Assembly: GCF_021731785.1 (NCBI RefSeq)
Contig: NZ_JAKFWS010000068.1
Coordinates: 1-64,000 of the forward strand
Reading direction: 5' to 3'
Source of the DNA: Methylocystis sp.
GTDB lineage: Bacteria; Pseudomonadota; Alphaproteobacteria; Rhizobiales; Beijerinckiaceae
DNA length: 64,000 bases
Each line of letters opens with the position of its first letter. Within the stretch, counting starts at the first letter, position 1. The translations under genes and the position numbers were made by a program. Shown here in pieces: positions 36,720-45,605 of the stretch. The notes under the pieces are model-generated. The model was not told where the DNA came from. It made no database searches and saw only the letters and a program-made list of their open reading frames with translations.

Positions 36720-36912
36720 GGGATAAGGATTCCATCGCGACCGGCGCGGAAATTGCTGGAGCCTTTGATTGAGGTCAATGTCGGTTAAGTTCTGAATAAG
36801 TCATGGTTTTGCCTGCTTCATGCGTAACATGACTGTCCATATGCGATCGTTCGCTGAGCGTCGTCGAAAGTCGGGACGACGCTGACGTGTTGAACGCTTT
36901 TGAGGGTTTGTA

Positions 36913-37662
36913 GTGGCCAATCAGCGGATCAACGAAAGTTTTCTCGCGCTCAAGGAGCGCGCTGCGCTGTCGGCCCTGGCGCGGCGTCTGCCGCACGGGG
37001 CGACTCCCGACCATTTGACCGCGATTGGATTGGTGGGCGCCGTTTTGACTCTCCTCGGCTTTGTCGCCTGTCACTGGTCGGACGGTTTTCTCTCCTTTGT
37101 CGTTTTGGGCCTGTTTCTCAATTGGTTTGGCGATTCTCTCGATGGCACGCTGGCGCGGTACCGTTCGATCGAGCGGCCCCATTATGGCTACTTCATCGAC
37201 CATTCGTCGGACCTCATCGCTCAAACGTTGATCATCGTTGGACTCGGCGTGTCGCCCTTTTTCACTGTCGCCTCATCGCTCCTGGTGCTTTCGCTCTACC
37301 TGCTGATGAGCTCCTACACCTATTTGAGGGTGGTGACCGAGAGCGTGCATCGGCTTTCATACGGCGGCATGGGTGCGACAGAATTTCGCATTCTGGTCGC
37401 GTGCTGGGCGCTTTTCGCTGCCTGGCTCGGTCCAAGCGTCGCGACGGCGCAGGCTTACGGCTTCGCGGTGCTCGACATCGTCATCGGCAGCCTATCCGCA
37501 CTAACTTTTCTGGGCTTCGTGGTCGTCATCCGGAAGGACCTTATGCGGCTGCAGCGCGAAGAGCGCGAAACCATCGCATCGCTCCAGCCGGCGACAGCAA
37601 CGCAAGAGCCATCGCCACTAGAAGTGGAAGAACAGAGTTTGATGGAGTCTGCGGCCGGCTAA
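36913..37662 (+). CDS. CDP-alcohol phosphotransferase, intact active site
   Basis: A 249-residue membrane enzyme of the CDP-alcohol phosphatidyltransferase family, starting at GTG 36913 after GAGGG. The full catalytic signature is present: D74, D77, G78, A81, R82, G92, D96 and D100 (GDSLDGTLARYRS, then YGYFIDHSSD). It has about six predicted membrane segments and a charged C-terminal tail ending EVEEQSLMESAAG. The family moves a phospho-alcohol from a CDP-linked donor to a second alcohol, for example in phospholipid synthesis; the substrate here is unknown. It is paralogous to the degenerate protein at 34161-34862 and lies in the same locus. Confidence 0.9.
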   Translation: MANQRINESFLALKERAALSALARRLPHGATPDHLTAIGLVGAVLTLLGFVACHWSDGFLSFVVLGLFLNWFGDSLDGTLARYRSIERPHYGYFIDHSSDLIAQTLIIVGLGVSPFFTVASSLLVLSLYLLMSSYTYLRVVTESVHRLSYGGMGATEFRILVACWALFAAWLGPSVATAQAYGFAVLDIVIGSLSALTFLGFVVVIRKDLMRLQREERETIASLQPATATQEPSPLEVEEQSLMESAAG

Positions 37663-37803
37663 GGCGCTCGCAGACCAACCGACGGTCCGACTCGACCTCA
37701 ATTGGCGCCAAATTTTTGGACATCGCGCGCGCCCTGTCGATTCCGCAGCAATGGGCGGCGACTTGGTTCCGGCGCTTCTTGAGAGCCCGGCGCTGAGGCA
37801 GGA

Positions 37804-38796
37804 ATGGGCATGGTTTCCAACGGAACGGTTCTCGTCACCGGCGCGAGCGGATTCATCGGCGGCGCTGTCGTCAAGCGGCTGCGCGCAAAAGGAGTCGCTG
37901 TGCGCGTGCTCGTGCGCCGATCGAGCCCGCGCGACAATGTCCCGCCGGATTGTGAGGTCCTCGAAGGCGACGTGACTGACCGTGATAGCGTCCGGCGCGC
38001 CATGGCCGGCGTCTCTGCGCTCTTTCATCTTGCGGCCAATTATCGCCTTTGGGCTCCTGATCCCGAACCCGTGATGCGCGTCAATGTCGCCGGTACGGAG
38101 ATCGTCATGCGAGAAGCTCTACGCGCGGGAGTCGCGCGCGTGGTGCATACGAGCAGCGTCGCCACTCTCGACGCCGACTCGGCGCCTTGCACCGAATCCA
38201 ACCGGCTCACGCCCGAGCGCGCCATCGGCGCATACAAGCTCAGCAAAATCCTTTCGCAGCGGCTGGTCGAACAAATGATCAGAGACGAAGGGCTGCCGGC
38301 CGTCATCGTGTGTCCCTCGGCGCCGCTCGGCTCCGGCGACGTGCGACCGACGCCGACCGGAAGGATCGTCTGCGAGGCGATGCGCGGCGGGATGCCCGCT
38401 TATGTCGACACCGGACTAAACATCGTTCATGTGGATGACGTCGCCGACGGCCACATCGCGGCGATGAGCGTCGGCAAAATCGGCGAGAGTTATATTCTCG
38501 GCGGCGACAATCTAACGTTGCGGGATCTCCTTATAGAGATATCGCGTGTGACCGGGCGGCCGCCGCCGTGGACGAAGCTGCCGCGTTGGCCGCTCATCCC
38601 GCTCGCTTGCGCCAATGAACTTGTCGCGCGCTTCGCCGGTTCGGAGCCGTTCCTCAACCGTGAAAGCTTGCGGCTTTCCGCAAAGCGGATGTTTTTCGAC
38701 GATTCCAAGGCGCGCCGCGCCCTCGGCTACAAGACGCGGCCGATGGCCGACGCCGTGGCCGACGCCGTGCGCTGGTTCGCCGGCCGGCGCGCATAG
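37804..38796 (+). CDS. hpnA: HpnA-like (hopanoid-associated) NAD-dependent epimerase/reductase
   Basis: A 330-residue extended SDR. The nucleotide-binding motif TGASGFIGGAVVKRL lies near residues 11-25. The catalytic YxxxK is seen in GAYKLSKILSQ, with TSSVATL before it. The segments LFHLAANYRLWAPDPEPVM and VVHTSSVATLDA are the hallmark of hopanoid-associated sugar epimerase HpnA. In hopanoid producers HpnA is reported to act on the sugar side chain of the C35 ribosylated hopanoid. ATG 37804 has GAGG 5 bases before it; ATG 37810 is an alternative. No other hopanoid gene is visible in this window, so the pathway link is inferred. Confidence 0.82.
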   Translation: MGMVSNGTVLVTGASGFIGGAVVKRLRAKGVAVRVLVRRSSPRDNVPPDCEVLEGDVTDRDSVRRAMAGVSALFHLAANYRLWAPDPEPVMRVNVAGTEIVMREALRAGVARVVHTSSVATLDADSAPCTESNRLTPERAIGAYKLSKILSQRLVEQMIRDEGLPAVIVCPSAPLGSGDVRPTPTGRIVCEAMRGGMPAYVDTGLNIVHVDDVADGHIAAMSVGKIGESYILGGDNLTLRDLLIEISRVTGRPPPWTKLPRWPLIPLACANELVARFAGSEPFLNRESLRLSAKRMFFDDSKARRALGYKTRPMADAVADAVRWFAGRRA

Positions 38797-38811
38797 AGTT
38801 GGAGCAGTTTC

Positions 38812-39129
38812 GTGCGGCCTTCCGCGAAGAGCATAAGACGCGCGGCGCTTGCGGCCGCGGCCGCTCTCCTCTCGCACGCGCCGCTCCTTGCCGCGCAAGC
38901 CTTTCGCGGCTTTACCTACTGCGCGCCGCCGTTGCGTCCCGCCTGCATCGAGAGGTCCGTCGCCGCATTGGCGATGGCCGCCTGCGACGAAGAAGTGCAG
39001 CTCTTCAGACGAATGGTGTTTCGTTACCGGGAGTGTCTCGAAAGAGAAACGGAACGCGCGGTGCGAGAAGCCAATGACGCGATTGAGGTCTGGCGATGTC
39101 GTCAGGACGAGACGAAGTGCCGAAATTGA
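38812..39129 (+). CDS. small exported cysteine-containing protein
   Basis: A 105-residue protein starting at GTG 38812, with GGAG upstream. The signal peptide (RRAALAAAAALLSHAPLLAAQA) is followed by a helical mature part with six cysteines: TYCAPP, RPACIE, AACDEE, YRECLE, WRCRQ and TKCRN. The spacing differs from the cysteine-rich pair at 17-18 kb, so these are not obvious relatives. The 3' end overlaps the glycosyltransferase gene by 34 bases, so the two are co-transcribed. Role unknown; perhaps a periplasmic helper of the glycan locus. Confidence 0.7.
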   Translation: MRPSAKSIRRAALAAAAALLSHAPLLAAQAFRGFTYCAPPLRPACIERSVAALAMAACDEEVQLFRRMVFRYRECLERETERAVREANDAIEVWRCRQDETKCRN

Positions 39130-40430
39130 CGCCGCCGTCTGACGCGGCGCGCAGGCCGGTCGTTTATGACGTCACGCGGATCGTGACTCGCGCGCTGAAC
39201 GCAGCGCCCAACGGGATTGATCGCGTCGACTTCGCTCTCGCCCGCCATTTCCTCGCGCAAAAGGCGCGCGCGCGCGGGGCACTCATTTGCACGGCGATCG
39301 GCCCCCGACTCGCCGACCCTGATCGCGCGCTTGAGACGATCGACGGAATCGAAGCTCTTTGGCGCGAAGACTGCGACGCCGAGGAGGACGACGTCTATCG
39401 CAGGGTTGTCGCAGCGCTCCAATCAAGAGACTCTGCGCGCAGCTTGCCGACGCGGGCGAGAAGAGCGCCCGATCTCTTGTTCATTGAGCAGAATTGGCGC
39501 GCGATGCGCCGTTGGGCGCCTCATCTAGGTCGGCCGCTGCGCGAGGCGCCCCGGGGGGCGGTCTATTTCAACGTCACGCAGTTTCTCATCGATCGAAGCT
39601 GGTATGTGCGCTGGCTCACAGCGCGACCGGACATAAAGCCCGTCTTCTTCGTGCACGACCTCCTTCCGATCGAGGCGCCGGAGTTTTTTCGCGCAAGAGA
39701 AGCGATGCTGCATCCAAGGCGCATGAGCAACATTTGCCGCTATGGCGCAGGCGCCGTCGTTGGATCGCATGCGCTCGCCAAGCGCCTTCGCCAATACGCC
39801 GCTGACAGCGGAAGGCCGGAGCTGCCCGTTTGTGTCGCGCGCCTGCCGGTTTCGCCCCTCTTTTTGGCGCCCGCGGCGCCTCCTGCAGCGCTCGAAGACG
39901 TCAATTATTTCGTCGTCTGCGGCACAATCGAGCCGCGAAAAAATCATCTCACCCTGCTCAACGCATGGCGCGAGTTGGCGCGCGATACTGCGCCGCCAAA
40001 GCTCGTTATCGTCGGCAAGCGCGGCTGGCTCAACGGCGCCGTCATCGAAATGCTGGAGCGGAGCGTCGCCTTGCGTCCGCATGTCATCGAGGCTGGCGGA
40101 CTGTCGACGCCGGGACTGCGCCGACTGCTTGCCGGGGCGCGCGCCCTGCTGATGCCTTCCTTCGCCGAAGGCTTCGGTCTGCCCGTCGCCGAAGCGCTCG
40201 CGGCGGGCACGCCGGTCGTCGCCTCGGACATCGAGGCGTTCCGGGAGGTTGGCGGCCAAGCGATCGACTATGTCGATCCGCTCGATGGCCGGGGATGGCT
40301 GCAGGCGGTGCGCGATTACGCGACGCCGGACTCTCCTCGACGACGCGCCGCGCTTGAGCGTAATAGCGGAGCCGTCGCCGGTTCGGATGCGTTCCTTGCG
40401 ACGATTGACGAGTTCATCGCGCGCTTATAA
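39096..40430 (+). CDS. family 4 glycosyltransferase (GT-B)
   Basis: A 444-residue cytoplasmic glycosyltransferase. The C-terminal GT4 nucleotide-sugar site has CGTIEPRKNHLTLLNAW and LVIVGKRGWLNGAVI. It is completed by LLMPSFAEGFGLPVAEALAAGTPVVASD, with the EGFGLPVxE motif that contacts the donor. The N-terminal acceptor half is less typical (VVYDVTRIVTRALNAAPNGIDRVDFALARH), a pattern seen in mannosyltransferase-like proteins of exopolysaccharide loci. ATG 39096 has TTGAGG 8 bases upstream; GTG 39117 and TTG 39126 are alternatives. It overlaps the previous gene by 34 bp. Donor sugar unknown. Confidence 0.88.
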   Translation: MSSGRDEVPKLTPPSDAARRPVVYDVTRIVTRALNAAPNGIDRVDFALARHFLAQKARARGALICTAIGPRLADPDRALETIDGIEALWREDCDAEEDDVYRRVVAALQSRDSARSLPTRARRAPDLLFIEQNWRAMRRWAPHLGRPLREAPRGAVYFNVTQFLIDRSWYVRWLTARPDIKPVFFVHDLLPIEAPEFFRAREAMLHPRRMSNICRYGAGAVVGSHALAKRLRQYAADSGRPELPVCVARLPVSPLFLAPAAPPAALEDVNYFVVCGTIEPRKNHLTLLNAWRELARDTAPPKLVIVGKRGWLNGAVIEMLERSVALRPHVIEAGGLSTPGLRRLLAGARALLMPSFAEGFGLPVAEALAAGTPVVASDIEAFREVGGQAIDYVDPLDGRGWLQAVRDYATPDSPRRRAALERNSGAVAGSDAFLATIDEFIARL

Positions 40431-40539
40431 AGCGGCGCACTTAAGCGCAATCGAATTAATTCCTCGGCATGGCCCACGCGTCGTTTCAATACTCAAGACC
40501 AGCCGCCGGGGCGGGATGATTCGGACAAAGGATTTCCAC

Positions 40540-40983
40540 GTGAATCTCTGCGATCAAGCGCAGGAAACGCCGCGCAAGGCGCCAAGCGAAGAAGAGCTGG
40601 CGGCGCTCGCGCATTTTCGCTACGCCCTGCGTAGATTCCTGGCGTTCAGCGAACAGGTCTCTGCGAACCATGGCGTCACCATGCAATGGTATCAGGCGCT
40701 GCTGGTCGTGCGCACCTATCCAGGCGCGAAACACATCAGCGTGGGCGAACTCGCCGAGCAGCTGATGATCCGCGACCATAGCGCCGCAGAGCTGGTGTCG
40801 CGCTTGGCGCAGGCGAAGCTCGTGAGGCGAAAGACCGATCCGAGAGATCGTCGCCGTTCGCTCGTCGTCATCACGCGCGCGGGCGAACGGCGGCTCTCGG
40901 AGCTCGCGGCGGCGCATTTGAGAAAGCTCCGGGAATCGAGGGGCGTCGTCGCAAGCTTCTTTCTTACAGCAGCAGGGTTGTAG
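40540..40983 (+). CDS. MarR-family transcriptional regulator
   Basis: A 147-residue winged-helix regulator. GTG 40540 is preferred because AAAGGA lies 6 bases before it; ATG 40516 would add eight residues. The dimerisation helices (ALAHFRYALRRFLAFSEQVS) and the winged helix are complete: ISVGELAEQLMIRDHSAAELVSRLAQAKLVRRKTDPRDRRRSLV, including the DxRxxR wing motif. The ligand is unknown. It follows the glycosyltransferase gene after 109 bp and converges on the AttH-like gene. Confidence 0.88.
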   Translation: MNLCDQAQETPRKAPSEEELAALAHFRYALRRFLAFSEQVSANHGVTMQWYQALLVVRTYPGAKHISVGELAEQLMIRDHSAAELVSRLAQAKLVRRKTDPRDRRRSLVVITRAGERRLSELAAAHLRKLRESRGVVASFFLTAAGL

Positions 40984-41027
40984 TTCCCGCCGCATTCGGG
41001 CGATTCCTCCCAAATGTGCAGCGGGAT

Positions 41028-42131
41028 CTAATAGCCGGTCATTTCGAGATAGCCTTCTCCCCTGTGCGACCCGCTGAAGCGGATCGGTCCCTCCCAATAG
41101 GCTGGATCGGTTCCCATCCAGCTTCTCGGATTGAGAGGCTGCGTTGTTATATCGGCTCCGCGACTGCCGATCTGAACGCGCCAGCGAATTGGCATGTCGC
41201 GATCGGCGATGCGCATCCTCTCGAGAGGTTCGATGGCGATGTCTTCGCGCGCGAGCGGCGAGGTTGCGCCTTTAGCGTCGATCCAATTTCCGAAGAGAAA
41301 CGGCGCCGCCTTTACATCGCGCATGCGATACAGCATCAGCTTGGCGCCGCCGTCCAAATGAAGCGCAAACCAATCCCAGCCTTGTTGATCGGGTCCCAGC
41401 GGTTGGCTCGACCATTCGCGATCCATCCAGGCGCGGCCGGAGACCCGCGTTTTACGACCATGAATTGATACAGCGCCATCCACCGTGAAGAACGGCTGGC
41501 TGTAGTAATAGGAGGCCTGCCCCGCGTCGGATTTGCGGCTGTAGCCGCCGTCGCCCTGCAATACGATCGGCCCCGTCGCGGTAAGATCGAGCGCATAGGC
41601 GAAATTTCCGTCCCCCGCGGAAACGCGCAGCCGCTCAATCCCGGCGCCGCCGTAATCGTCGCGCGTTTCGAGAACCCAATCGTCGATGTAGGCGCGAAAA
41701 GGCGCGGCCTCGACGCCCGCCTGGCCAATTCCGCCGCGCGCGAATTTTTGTGCGAAAAGATGTTCGCCAGCGCTCGTCGCCGCCGCATGGGCCATCCACA
41801 CATTGCGGTCGTCCCAGCCGGCGCCCGCAGAATTCGGCCGCATAGCGAAGCGAAAGAGCGTCCATTGGACGCCGTACGAGGCGCCGTCCGCGCCGGCTAA
41901 ATTTGCCGTGACGTACCACCATTCGGTGCGAAAATCCGTATGCGCGCCATGGTCTTTCGGAAACACGAGCGGCGTTCCCGGCCGCGGGAGTGCGAAGCCC
42001 GGCGCATTTTCGGCCAGTCCGCGAAAGCCTTGCGCCAGCGCGCCGCTTGACGAGAGCGCCAGAAGCAGCGCCGACCGCCTCGAAATCGCGACGCTTCGTT
42101 TCTCAGCGCCGTTCTTTGGCCTAGCGTTCAT
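41028..42131 (-). CDS. AttH/CrtC-like exported lipocalin-fold protein
   Basis: A 367-residue exported protein from ATG 42131. Its signal sequence (RRSALLLALSSSGALA, with a twin Arg) could be Tat-type. The mature part is of the AttH/CrtC family (HTDFRTEWWYVTANL, VSGRAWMDREWSSQPLGPDQQGWDWFALHLDGG), a two-barrel lipocalin-like fold that binds lipophilic molecules. Despite the carotenoid 1,2-hydratase label of relatives, no carotenoid gene is nearby. The start overlaps the end of the upstream permease gene by 11 bp. The ATPase-permease-AttH order matches the attEFGH-like operons. Ligand unknown. Confidence 0.85.
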   Translation of the reverse strand: MNARPKNGAEKRSVAISRRSALLLALSSSGALAQGFRGLAENAPGFALPRPGTPLVFPKDHGAHTDFRTEWWYVTANLAGADGASYGVQWTLFRFAMRPNSAGAGWDDRNVWMAHAAATSAGEHLFAQKFARGGIGQAGVEAAPFRAYIDDWVLETRDDYGGAGIERLRVSAGDGNFAYALDLTATGPIVLQGDGGYSRKSDAGQASYYYSQPFFTVDGAVSIHGRKTRVSGRAWMDREWSSQPLGPDQQGWDWFALHLDGGAKLMLYRMRDVKAAPFLFGNWIDAKGATSPLAREDIAIEPLERMRIADRDMPIRWRVQIGSRGADITTQPLNPRSWMGTDPAYWEGPIRFSGSHRGEGYLEMTGY

Positions 42132-44589
42132 TGGAGAAGACTTTGAGCAGATCGGTCGGCGCGGCGCGCGCAAGCCTTGCGACTGGAACGAGCGCCGCCA
42201 AAAACGCCGCGCAGAGCGCGATGAGGAGAACCACGAGCCATTGCGCCGGAAACATATGGAACGGAAGCCGCCATCCAAAGGCGGCGACATTGACGACGGC
42301 GACGAGACACCAGGCCATGAACAGCCCGAGCGGCGTCGCCAGCAACGCGGCGCCGGCGGCGAACCCCAAGACGCGGATCATCTCCAGTCCCGCGAGCTCC
42401 CGGCGCGTCGCGCCCAGCGCCCACACCGGCGCGATGCGCGCTTGACGCATGTCGCTGAGCGTCAGCAGGCTCGCAAAAAGCGCGAAGCCGGAGACGATCA
42501 GCGTCAGCATGTTCAAGGCGGTCGTCACGGCGAATGTGCGCTCGAAGACGTCCGTCGACAGGCTTTTAAGCTCGGATTGATCGACGATGCGCGCGATCTT
42601 TCCGCCAAAGCTCCGCTGCATATTGTCGATGACGCGCGCCGTCGCGTCGGATGCGACGCGCAGGCCGTAATGCACGCCGGAGGCGCCGTCGAAATAGCGC
42701 TTCAATTTCTCGTGATCGATGCGCAGCTGGCCCTTCGGATTGCCGTAATCGGGAAAGACGCCGATGATGCGCGCGCGCCACTCCTGCGTTGAGGCCGGAA
42801 TGTCGAGCGTGGCGCCGACCCCGACGCCGAGCCGCCGCGCCAATTGCTCGCTGACGAGGACGGCGTCCTGCGCATGCAGGGCGGTCCAGACATCGGCCGC
42901 CGCCTCGATCAAGGGAAAATGCGTTGCATAGGTTTCATGCGGCGTCATGCCGACGATGTCGACCGGCCATTCGCCGATGCGCGTCTTCGCGCGCCAGACA
43001 GGCAGGATCGCCAATATGTCCCGTTGCGTGCGCGCCCACGCCTCGATGTCGCGCGCGTCGGCGGGCGTCGCCGCCTCGAAATAGATTTCGGCGACGAGAC
43101 GCGCATCGAGCCAGCGCGTGAAGGTCTGCCGAAAACCCTCGACCATGCCGCCGACGCCGATATTGGTCGCGAGCGCGATGAGCAGCGCCATCAGCGCAAG
43201 CGACAGTCCGGAAATTTCCTGACGCCCGTCGGCGAAGAACCAGCGCGCAAGCGGGTGATGCGCCAGACGCTCCCCGAGCGCCAGGGCCCCGGCGAGCGCG
43301 ACCGGCAAGAAAAGCGCGGCGCCAAGAAGCGAACAGCCGATCACGGCGAATCCGGATGCGAGCCCGTCGCCAAAGCCGTAGGCGCAAGCCGCGGCGACAA
43401 GGGCGAGGAGCGCGAGCGCGCCCTGACGCCGCAAATAGCGGTGATGCTCGGCGCGCCAGGCGATCGGGCGCGCGACCGACAGCGGCGGCAGGCGCAATGT
43501 CTTTGCGAAGCCGCTCGCCGCCGCGAGAACCGCGCCGGCGCCGGCCATGAGAAGTCCGGAAAGTCCCCAGCGCAGATCGAGCGCCAGGCTTTCCGAAATC
43601 TGCGCGCCGTAAAGGCTCTCAAGGCTTGTGGCGACATCCGGCAGCAGCGCTTGCGCGATCGCGTAGCCGCCGATGACGCCCGCGCCGCCGGCGACAAAGG
43701 TCAGGACGGCGATTTCGCAGGCCATGGCCGCGACGAGGTTTGGCGCCGCGACGCCCAGCGCGCGTAAGGTGCGCAAGGTCGGCAAACGCTGCTCGAAGGC
43801 GAGGCCGTAGGCGGCGTGGACGATGAACAATCCGACGAGGAAAGCCAGAAAGCCGAAGGCGGTCAGATTGAGGTGAAAACTGTCGGTCAGGCGCGCCAGC
43901 TCGCTTGCGTCGTCCGCCGCGACGAGCCGAAGCGCATCGCCGGCGACTCGCTTAAGCCGCTCCGTGTCCAGCGCCGCGTCCTCTGCGACGATGAGACGCG
44001 AGAGTTTTCCGGGACGATCGAGCAGGCGCTGGGCGACGCCGATGTCGACGACGACGGCGCCGGGCGGCGCTTCGGCGAGCGCCGCAAGCGGCGGCGTTTG
44101 CCTACCGCGCCCGGTTTGCGGCTGCGCGCCTTCGGCGAGTTCAAGCCGCCGTAGCGTTTGCGGCGCGGCGAAGGCGCGGCCCTCGCCTGAAAAGAAATCC
44201 TCGAGGACGTCCGCCCGACGTCGCTTGTGCGCGATCGGCGAACCATGCGGCAGCGACACCGGCTCGACGCCGATGATGCGAATGTTCTGGTCGCCGATCC
44301 GGGCCGCGCCTTCCAGGACCGGCGAGACGTCGAAGCCGGCGCGACGCAGCTTCACGAACAAATCCTGGTCAAAAAGCCCGCCGCGAGCGGCGACGAGCGT
44401 TACCGCGCCGCCGCCGGACATCGCGGTCGCCGCAGCGTCGTAGCTGTTGCGCGCCTGCGCGTTCAGCGCCTGCACGCCGCTCCAGAGCGCCGTGGCGATG
44501 GCGAGGCCCAGCACGAGCGTCGCGAGATTGCCCGGGCGTCGGCGCCAATGGCTGATCAGCGCGGCGAGCGTCCAGAACGTCTCTCTCAT
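42121..44589 (-). CDS. FtsX/MacB-type ABC permease
   Basis: An 822-residue ABC permease from ATG 44589. It has two FtsX-like halves, each with a first membrane segment, a large periplasmic domain and further membrane segments: for example LATLVLGLAIATALWSGVQAL at the start, and VWALGATRRELAGLEMIRVLG near the end. Its long extracytoplasmic loops are typical of lipoprotein or lipid-extracting (MacB/LolE-like) systems. The start overlaps the stop of the ATPase gene by ATGA; the end overlaps the AttH-like gene. Substrate unknown; a lipophilic molecule handled with the lipocalin-like partner is a reasonable inference. Confidence 0.92.
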   Translation of the reverse strand: MRETFWTLAALISHWRRRPGNLATLVLGLAIATALWSGVQALNAQARNSYDAAATAMSGGGAVTLVAARGGLFDQDLFVKLRRAGFDVSPVLEGAARIGDQNIRIIGVEPVSLPHGSPIAHKRRRADVLEDFFSGEGRAFAAPQTLRRLELAEGAQPQTGRGRQTPPLAALAEAPPGAVVVDIGVAQRLLDRPGKLSRLIVAEDAALDTERLKRVAGDALRLVAADDASELARLTDSFHLNLTAFGFLAFLVGLFIVHAAYGLAFEQRLPTLRTLRALGVAAPNLVAAMACEIAVLTFVAGGAGVIGGYAIAQALLPDVATSLESLYGAQISESLALDLRWGLSGLLMAGAGAVLAAASGFAKTLRLPPLSVARPIAWRAEHHRYLRRQGALALLALVAAACAYGFGDGLASGFAVIGCSLLGAALFLPVALAGALALGERLAHHPLARWFFADGRQEISGLSLALMALLIALATNIGVGGMVEGFRQTFTRWLDARLVAEIYFEAATPADARDIEAWARTQRDILAILPVWRAKTRIGEWPVDIVGMTPHETYATHFPLIEAAADVWTALHAQDAVLVSEQLARRLGVGVGATLDIPASTQEWRARIIGVFPDYGNPKGQLRIDHEKLKRYFDGASGVHYGLRVASDATARVIDNMQRSFGGKIARIVDQSELKSLSTDVFERTFAVTTALNMLTLIVSGFALFASLLTLSDMRQARIAPVWALGATRRELAGLEMIRVLGFAAGAALLATPLGLFMAWCLVAVVNVAAFGWRLPFHMFPAQWLVVLLIALCAAFLAALVPVARLARAAPTDLLKVFSNER

Positions 44590-45299
44590 TGCGCCGCCAG
44601 AAGACCGGATTCCAGCCGCACGCGACGCTGCAGCCGGGCGGCGAGCCGCTCGCTGTGCGTCGCCATCAGAAAAGCGCAGCCCGTCGCGGCGACGAGATCG
44701 AGCGCCAGCGCCATCACATTGTCGCCTGTCGCTGCATCGAGATTGCCGGTGGGCTCGTCGGCGAGCAAAAGCTGCGGGCGCACGGCCAACGCGCGGCCAA
44801 TCGCGACGCGCTGCTGCTGTCCCCCCGACAACTCCTCCGGATAGCGCGCAGAGAGTTCCGCCAAGCCAAGACGATCGGCGACCTCCTCCTGCCAAGCCGA
44901 GTCGTAGCGTCCGGCAAGGCGCGCCTGAAATCCTAGATTTTCGGCGACGGTCAGGCTCGGAATCAAATTGAATTGCTGGAAGACGACGCCAATCTTTTCA
45001 CGGCGCACGGCGGCGCGCGCATGTTCTGACAGAACCGTCAGCGCGACGCCGTCGAGAACCACCGCGCCTGAATCAGCGTCGTCGAGCGCCCCAACAAGAT
45101 GAAGCAGCGTGCTCTTGCCGCTGCCGGACTCGCCGGTCAGCGCCAGGCTGGCGCCGGCCGCGAGCGTGACGTCCACGCCGCGCAGCACGGCAATGCGCCC
45201 CTGCGGCGTCGAATAGGATTTGCAAAGCCCTTCGACGCGCAAAACCGGCGCGCTTTTCCGCGTGGCTTCGAGATTTTCGGGGCTCGCGTGAACCGACAA
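44586..45299 (-). CDS. ABC transporter ATPase, LolD/MacB type
   Basis: A 237-residue ABC ATPase starting at TTG 45299. Walker A is GESGSGKST, the Q-loop is VVFQQFNLIPSLTVAENL, the signature is LSGGQQQRVAIGRAL, and Walker B is LLLADEPTGNLD. The EPTGNLD ending and the overall length place it with LolD/MacB-type exporters, as expected from the permease that follows. It overlaps the permease gene by 4 bases (ATGA). AAGGCG lies upstream of the TTG. The three genes form an export operon. Confidence 0.94.
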   Translation of the reverse strand: MSVHASPENLEATRKSAPVLRVEGLCKSYSTPQGRIAVLRGVDVTLAAGASLALTGESGSGKSTLLHLVGALDDADSGAVVLDGVALTVLSEHARAAVRREKIGVVFQQFNLIPSLTVAENLGFQARLAGRYDSAWQEEVADRLGLAELSARYPEELSGGQQQRVAIGRALAVRPQLLLADEPTGNLDAATGDNVMALALDLVAATGCAFLMATHSERLAARLQRRVRLESGLLAAQ

Positions 45300-45389
45300 G
45301 CAATGCGCCTTGATGGGCCGGCGAAGGCGGCCGGCGCGCCAGCCCTATATATGGCCCGTCGCGCCGCGCGCCCAAATGCGCCATCCTCG

Positions 45390-45605
45390 CTAAAGGCGAG
45401 GCGCGGGCCGCCCTAGACCGCTCGACCCGACCGGATAGAAAACGATCGGATTGAGGCCGCGCGCGTCGACGATCGTCGTCACATCGCCGATGTATGGCGA
45501 TTGGTCAGATTGCGCCCCTCGAGATAGAAAGCCAGGCCGTAGGGAAGATTCATGCCCGATGCGCGCATTTTCCTGCGCTGTCGCTCGGGCGCAACCGTGA
45601 GCGGA
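45390..45605 (-). pseudogene. C-terminal relic of a TonB-dependent receptor
   Basis: No intact gene lies between the copper-uptake-associated gene and the ABC ATPase. In one frame the minus strand encodes MNLPYGLAFYLEGRNLTN (about 45499-45552), a typical penultimate strand of TonB-dependent receptors. After a one-base shift, another frame encodes YIGDVTTIVDARGLNPIVFY (about 45436-45495), close to the end of copper-type receptors (TTIADAR...FYPG). It reads to a stop at 45390-45392. The upstream 600 or so residues are gone. It therefore looks like a decayed receptor gene, adjacent to the protein that usually accompanies it. No exact comparison was run. Confidence 0.6.

Noticed and set aside
42844-43767. 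307-codon plus-strand frame opposite the ABC permease
   Set aside because: Charged, low-complexity shadow of the permease coding strand.
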